Shown here one piece after another: positions 5,719 to 8,125 of a DNA stretch of 8,125 bases. The notes below the pieces were generated by a model that did not search any database, had not been told where the DNA came from, and saw only the letters and a list, made by a program, of their open reading frames with translations. The stretch's first letter is position 1; each line of letters opens with the position of its first letter. A program made the position numbers and the translations under genes. This DNA is from Candidatus Melainabacteria bacterium (GTDB taxonomy: Bacteria > Actinomycetota > Actinomycetes > Mycobacteriales > Pseudonocardiaceae). The stretch is from the NCBI GenBank assembly GCA_903970565.1, contig CAJCJE010000091.1, forward strand, positions 1-8,125, given 5' to 3'.

Positions 5719-6801
5719 TCAGAAGTTGTACTGGTCCACGTTGGCGGAGTTGAACACCGTCGGCGGGCCGAGGACGACCGAGGGCCCGGTCGTGCCGGAG
5801 GCCGCGAGCACCTTGTAGCTGCCCAGCGAACCGGCCTTGAACGTGGAGCCGGCCAGCAGGCTGGCGCTGCCCGAGGCCAGCCCGAGTGCCGCGTAGCCGG
5901 CCAGGTAACCCAGCTTGCTCGGGTCCCACAGCTCGAACTCCTTGACCGTGCCGTCGTGCACGTAGGACTTCATCTGCGAGGGCAGCCCGAGACCGGTCAG
6001 CGTGAGGTGCGCCAGCAGGCTCTTGTGCGTGTCGAGGTACTGGGCGGCGGTGGAGATGCCGACGGTGGTCGGCGAAATGATGCCGGCGAGGTTCGGGTAG
6101 GCCGACAACAGTCCTTGTAGGACGGTCAACGAGGTGGCCGGATCGTCGTTACCGTAGACGGTGCTGACCAGCTGCATGTTCGGGTACTTCCGTAGCTCCT
6201 GCTTCATGTAGCCGATCCAGGCGTTCTGGTTGGTCGCGCTGGCCTCGGCCGACAGGATCGCGATCTGGCCCTTCGAACCGATCTCCTTGGCCAGCAGGTC
6301 GACCTCGGAGGTCCCGATGTTCTCGGTGTTGGCCTGGTTGATGAACAGGTGGTTGGGGCTGGTGCCGCAGGAGATGTCCGAGTCGAACGAGACGATCTTG
6401 ATCCCGGCGTTGGACGCCTGGTTCAGCGCCGGGCACAGCGCGGAGGGATCGTTGCCGGCGATCACGATCGCGTTGGCGTGCGCCTGGATGGCCGCCTGGA
6501 TCGACGGGATCTGCGCGGCGGCGGTGTCCTGGGTGCCGCTGCTGACCACCGCTTTGCCGCCGGCCTCCTGCACCGCCTTCTTCCCGCCCTGCACGGCGAT
6601 CACCTCGTAGGGGTTCTGGGTGTCCTTCGGGATGAAGTAGACCAGCAGCCCCGTCTTGATCGTGGTCGCCGTCGGCGCCGTTGTCTGGTCACCGGTACTC
6701 GCCGTCGACGACGCGCAGGCCGCGCTCAGCGTGGCGACCAACGCCAGTGCGAGCACGCCGGTCACCTTGCGGCTCACCGCCCCGATGTTCCTCATGCTCA
6801 T
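5719..6801 (-). CDS. rhaS: RhaS-type L-rhamnose ABC transporter substrate-binding lipoprotein
   Basis: A 360-residue periplasmic-binding-protein fold I lipoprotein that captures sugar outside the membrane and delivers it to the permeases. A lipoprotein signal peptide has Arg/Lys near residue 11 and the lipobox LSAAC with the acylated Cys at 29. The mature part starts GLLVYFIPKDTQNPYEVI (51-68) and carries ANAIVIAGNDPSALCPALNQA (109-129) and IVSFDSD (136-142). It also has the clade-typical HLFINQANTENIG (151-163), AILSAEASATNQNAWIGYMK (181-200), GIISPTTVGI (240-249), LTGLGLPSQM (268-277) and a C-terminal LGPPTVFNSANVDQY. This set matches RhaS rhamnose-binding proteins, with the autoinducer-2 binder LsrB as the nearest alternative. 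The start is ATG 6801 or ATG 6795; AAAGG lies two or eight bases upstream respectively. It follows the permease gene by 55 nt. No rhamnose mutarotase or isomerase gene follows it here. Confidence 0.9.
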   Translation of the reverse strand: MSMRNIGAVSRKVTGVLALALVATLSAACASSTASTGDQTTAPTATTIKTGLLVYFIPKDTQNPYEVIAVQGGKKAVQEAGGKAVVSSGTQDTAAAQIPSIQAAIQAHANAIVIAGNDPSALCPALNQASNAGIKIVSFDSDISCGTSPNHLFINQANTENIGTSEVDLLAKEIGSKGQIAILSAEASATNQNAWIGYMKQELRKYPNMQLVSTVYGNDDPATSLTVLQGLLSAYPNLAGIISPTTVGISTAAQYLDTHKSLLAHLTLTGLGLPSQMKSYVHDGTVKEFELWDPSKLGYLAGYAALGLASGSASLLAGSTFKAGSLGSYKVLAASGTTGPSVVLGPPTVFNSANVDQYNF

Positions 6802-6856
6802 AGCCTTTCTCTCACTTCTTGTCCACAGGGCTGGTTGGTGGGTGGGTGAATCTCGG

Positions 6857-7909
6857 TCAGCGGCGCCGGGTGCGCGCGCGGATGCGCCGCAGCGCCTCCC
6901 GGCCGTTCGGGATGACCACGCTGATCAACAGCAGGACGCCGACGACGATGTTCTGGATCTCTGGTGCCACGTTCAACTGGGTCAGCACCTGTTGCATACA
7001 GCCCACGATCGCCACCGACAGCACCACGCCGAGCACGGTGCCCCGGCCGCCGAAGATGGACACGCCGCCGAACAGCACGATCGCGACCACGTTCAGTTCC
7101 AGTCCGGTACCCGCGTCGTAGCTGACCGAGGCGTTCTTCAGGGTGAACAGGATGCCGGCGAACGCGCACAGCACGCCGGAGGTGACGAACAGCCAGAACT
7201 TGATCCGGTGCACCCGGATACCGCTGAACTGCGCGGCCTCCGGCTGCAACCCGGTCGCCACGATCGCCCGGCCCAGCGGTGTCGCGTGCAGCACCACCCC
7301 ACACACCACGGCGAGGACCAGGAAGATCACCGTCGAGTAGGCGATCTCGGTGCCGGGGATCGGCGCGACCCCGATCGTGGTCAGCGACAGCGGGAAACCG
7401 GTGACCGTGCGCGGCGCCAACACGATCTCGGCGAGGCCACGGAACAGGGTCAGGGTGCCGATGGTGACCGCGATCGAGGGCAACCCGAGCCTGGCCACCA
7501 GGAACCCGTTCAGCGCGCCACCGAGCGCGCCGACCACCAGCGCCGCGGCCATCGCCGCCCACACCGACCAGCCCGAACTGAACAGGGCACCCATCACCGT
7601 GCCGGACAGGCCGAGCATGGAGGCGACGGACAGGTCGATCTCGGCGGTGACGATGATCAGCAGCAGCGGCAGCGCCATGATGGCGATCTCGCCCATGTTC
7701 AGGCCGATGTAGAAGAAGTTCGTGCTCTGTAGGAAGTTCGGCGAGGCCGAGGACCCGAAGACCAGCGTCGCGATGAGCACGACGACCAGCGCGCTCTCCC
7801 AGCGCACCAGCCCACGCAGCACCGACCGCTTCCCGTCGCCCTCCGGCGCGTCCGGCCGAGGGGGAGCCTGCTCGGCAGGCTGGGCGGCCACGGTGGGTTC
7901 AGACGTCAC
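6857..7909 (-). CDS. sugar (probable rhamnose) ABC transporter permease, RbsC/RhaQ-like
   Basis: A 350-residue integral membrane permease of the ribose/rhamnose (BPD_transp_2) family. A charged, Pro/Ala-rich cytoplasmic N-terminus (about 1-35) precedes some eight to ten hydrophobic segments, among them ALVVVLIATLVF (40-51), IAIMALPLLLIIV (76-88), WAAMAAALVVGALGGAL (117-133), FLVLAVVCGVVL (196-207) and IVVGVLLLISVVI (321-333). Family marks are AEIDLSVASMLGLSG (89-103), cognate to the GGIDLSVG motif, and LELNVVAIVLFGGVSIFGGRGT (270-291), the loop and helix that usually contact the ATPase. The chosen GTG at 7909 has AAGGGGG six bases upstream and overlaps the upstream permease stop by 11 nt; a longer frame from 7945 lacks such a site. 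It should pair with the other permease as a heterodimer and with the downstream RhaS-type binding protein. Confidence 0.92.
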   Translation of the reverse strand: MTSEPTVAAQPAEQAPPRPDAPEGDGKRSVLRGLVRWESALVVVLIATLVFGSSASPNFLQSTNFFYIGLNMGEIAIMALPLLLIIVTAEIDLSVASMLGLSGTVMGALFSSGWSVWAAMAAALVVGALGGALNGFLVARLGLPSIAVTIGTLTLFRGLAEIVLAPRTVTGFPLSLTTIGVAPIPGTEIAYSTVIFLVLAVVCGVVLHATPLGRAIVATGLQPEAAQFSGIRVHRIKFWLFVTSGVLCAFAGILFTLKNASVSYDAGTGLELNVVAIVLFGGVSIFGGRGTVLGVVLSVAIVGCMQQVLTQLNVAPEIQNIVVGVLLLISVVIPNGREALRRIRARTRRR

Positions 7910-8125
7910 GATGCGCCCCCTTCGCCGAGCGGAGTTGCCGGGCAACCCGCAGGCTCAGCCACCGGTCGAAGGCGATGGTCGCCAACAGCAGCGCGCCCGC
8001 GATCGCCTCGTCCCAGAACGCGGAGATCCTGGTCGCCACCAGCGCCTGGTTGATGGTGTTCAGCAGCAGCGCGCCCAGCGCCGCGCCGAGCACGGTGCCG
8101 CTGCCGCCGAAGATCGCCACCCCGC
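7899..8125 (-). CDS. second sugar ABC permease, C-terminal end only
   Basis: The last 75 or so codons of a permease whose front lies beyond the right edge. The visible part starts GVAIFGGSGTVLGAALGALL, the same conserved segment as GGVSIFGGRGTVLGVVLSVA in the neighbouring permease. It continues through a final hydrophobic segment (IAGALLLATIAFDRWLSL) to a basic tail. The GTG at 8120 is internal to the family alignment, so this is not a separate short gene. In RhaS-type clusters two different permeases lie side by side, commonly called RhaP and RhaQ; gene order suggests RhaP here. The ATP-binding subunit is expected further right. Confidence 0.88.
   Translation of the reverse strand, partial: GVAIFGGSGTVLGAALGALLLNTINQALVATRISAFWDEAIAGALLLATIAFDRWLSLRVARQLRSAKGAHRDV

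Noticed and set aside
5719..6801. LsrB autoinducer-2 binding protein
   Set aside because: The fold and several motifs are shared, but the C-terminal LGPPTVFNSANVDQY and the FINQAN/ATNQNAW pattern fit RhaS better. It is kept only as an alternative.
6656..7732. 358-codon plus-strand open frame
   Set aside because: It is antisense to the rhamnose-type permease and binding protein start, and its product is a Gln/His/Arg/Asp-rich shadow.

Overview
The window is high-GC DNA with actinomycete gene style: GTG starts, overlapping stop/start codons and strong AGGAGG ribosome binding sites. The F420/FMN-type luciferase-like oxidoreductase and the sigma factor/TPR-CHAT gene set also fit a filamentous or nocardioform actinobacterium. 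The genus cannot be settled from this sequence. All intact genes lie on the minus strand; the only plus-strand coding signal is a broken remnant.

Left half, read right to left: a 54-codon peptide gene (3617-3781) with a strong ribosome binding site is followed by two hairpins. Next comes a three-gene unit: an ECF-like sigma factor (2683-3333), a 174-residue protein with a helical N-terminus and a carboxypeptidase-regulatory-like beta domain (2162-2686, stop/start overlap with the sigma gene), and a long TPR protein ending in a CHAT caspase-like peptidase domain (1-2061). The window edge cuts the CHAT domain before its catalytic His and Cys. I infer a signalling module in which a sigma factor controls, or is controlled by, a caspase-like protease. 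The middle protein and the 54-residue peptide are candidate partners or substrates. This is the most interesting part of the window.

Centre (3782-4730): about 0.5 kb without a convincing gene, holding an AT-rich island (3895-4025) and a perfect 12-bp inverted repeat (4046-4086). It is followed by a decayed plus-strand remnant of an extracellular beta-sandwich, carbohydrate-binding-like domain (4308-4699) with a clear one-base frameshift near 4620.

Right half, read right to left: the end of one sugar ABC permease (7899-8125, partial), a second permease (6857-7909, 11-nt overlap) and a lipoprotein sugar-binding protein of the RhaS type (5719-6801). These form the membrane and binding parts of a probable L-rhamnose importer; the ATPase is expected beyond the right edge. 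After a hairpin-bearing gap comes a luciferase-like flavin/F420-dependent oxidoreductase (4731-5570) that is probably separately expressed.
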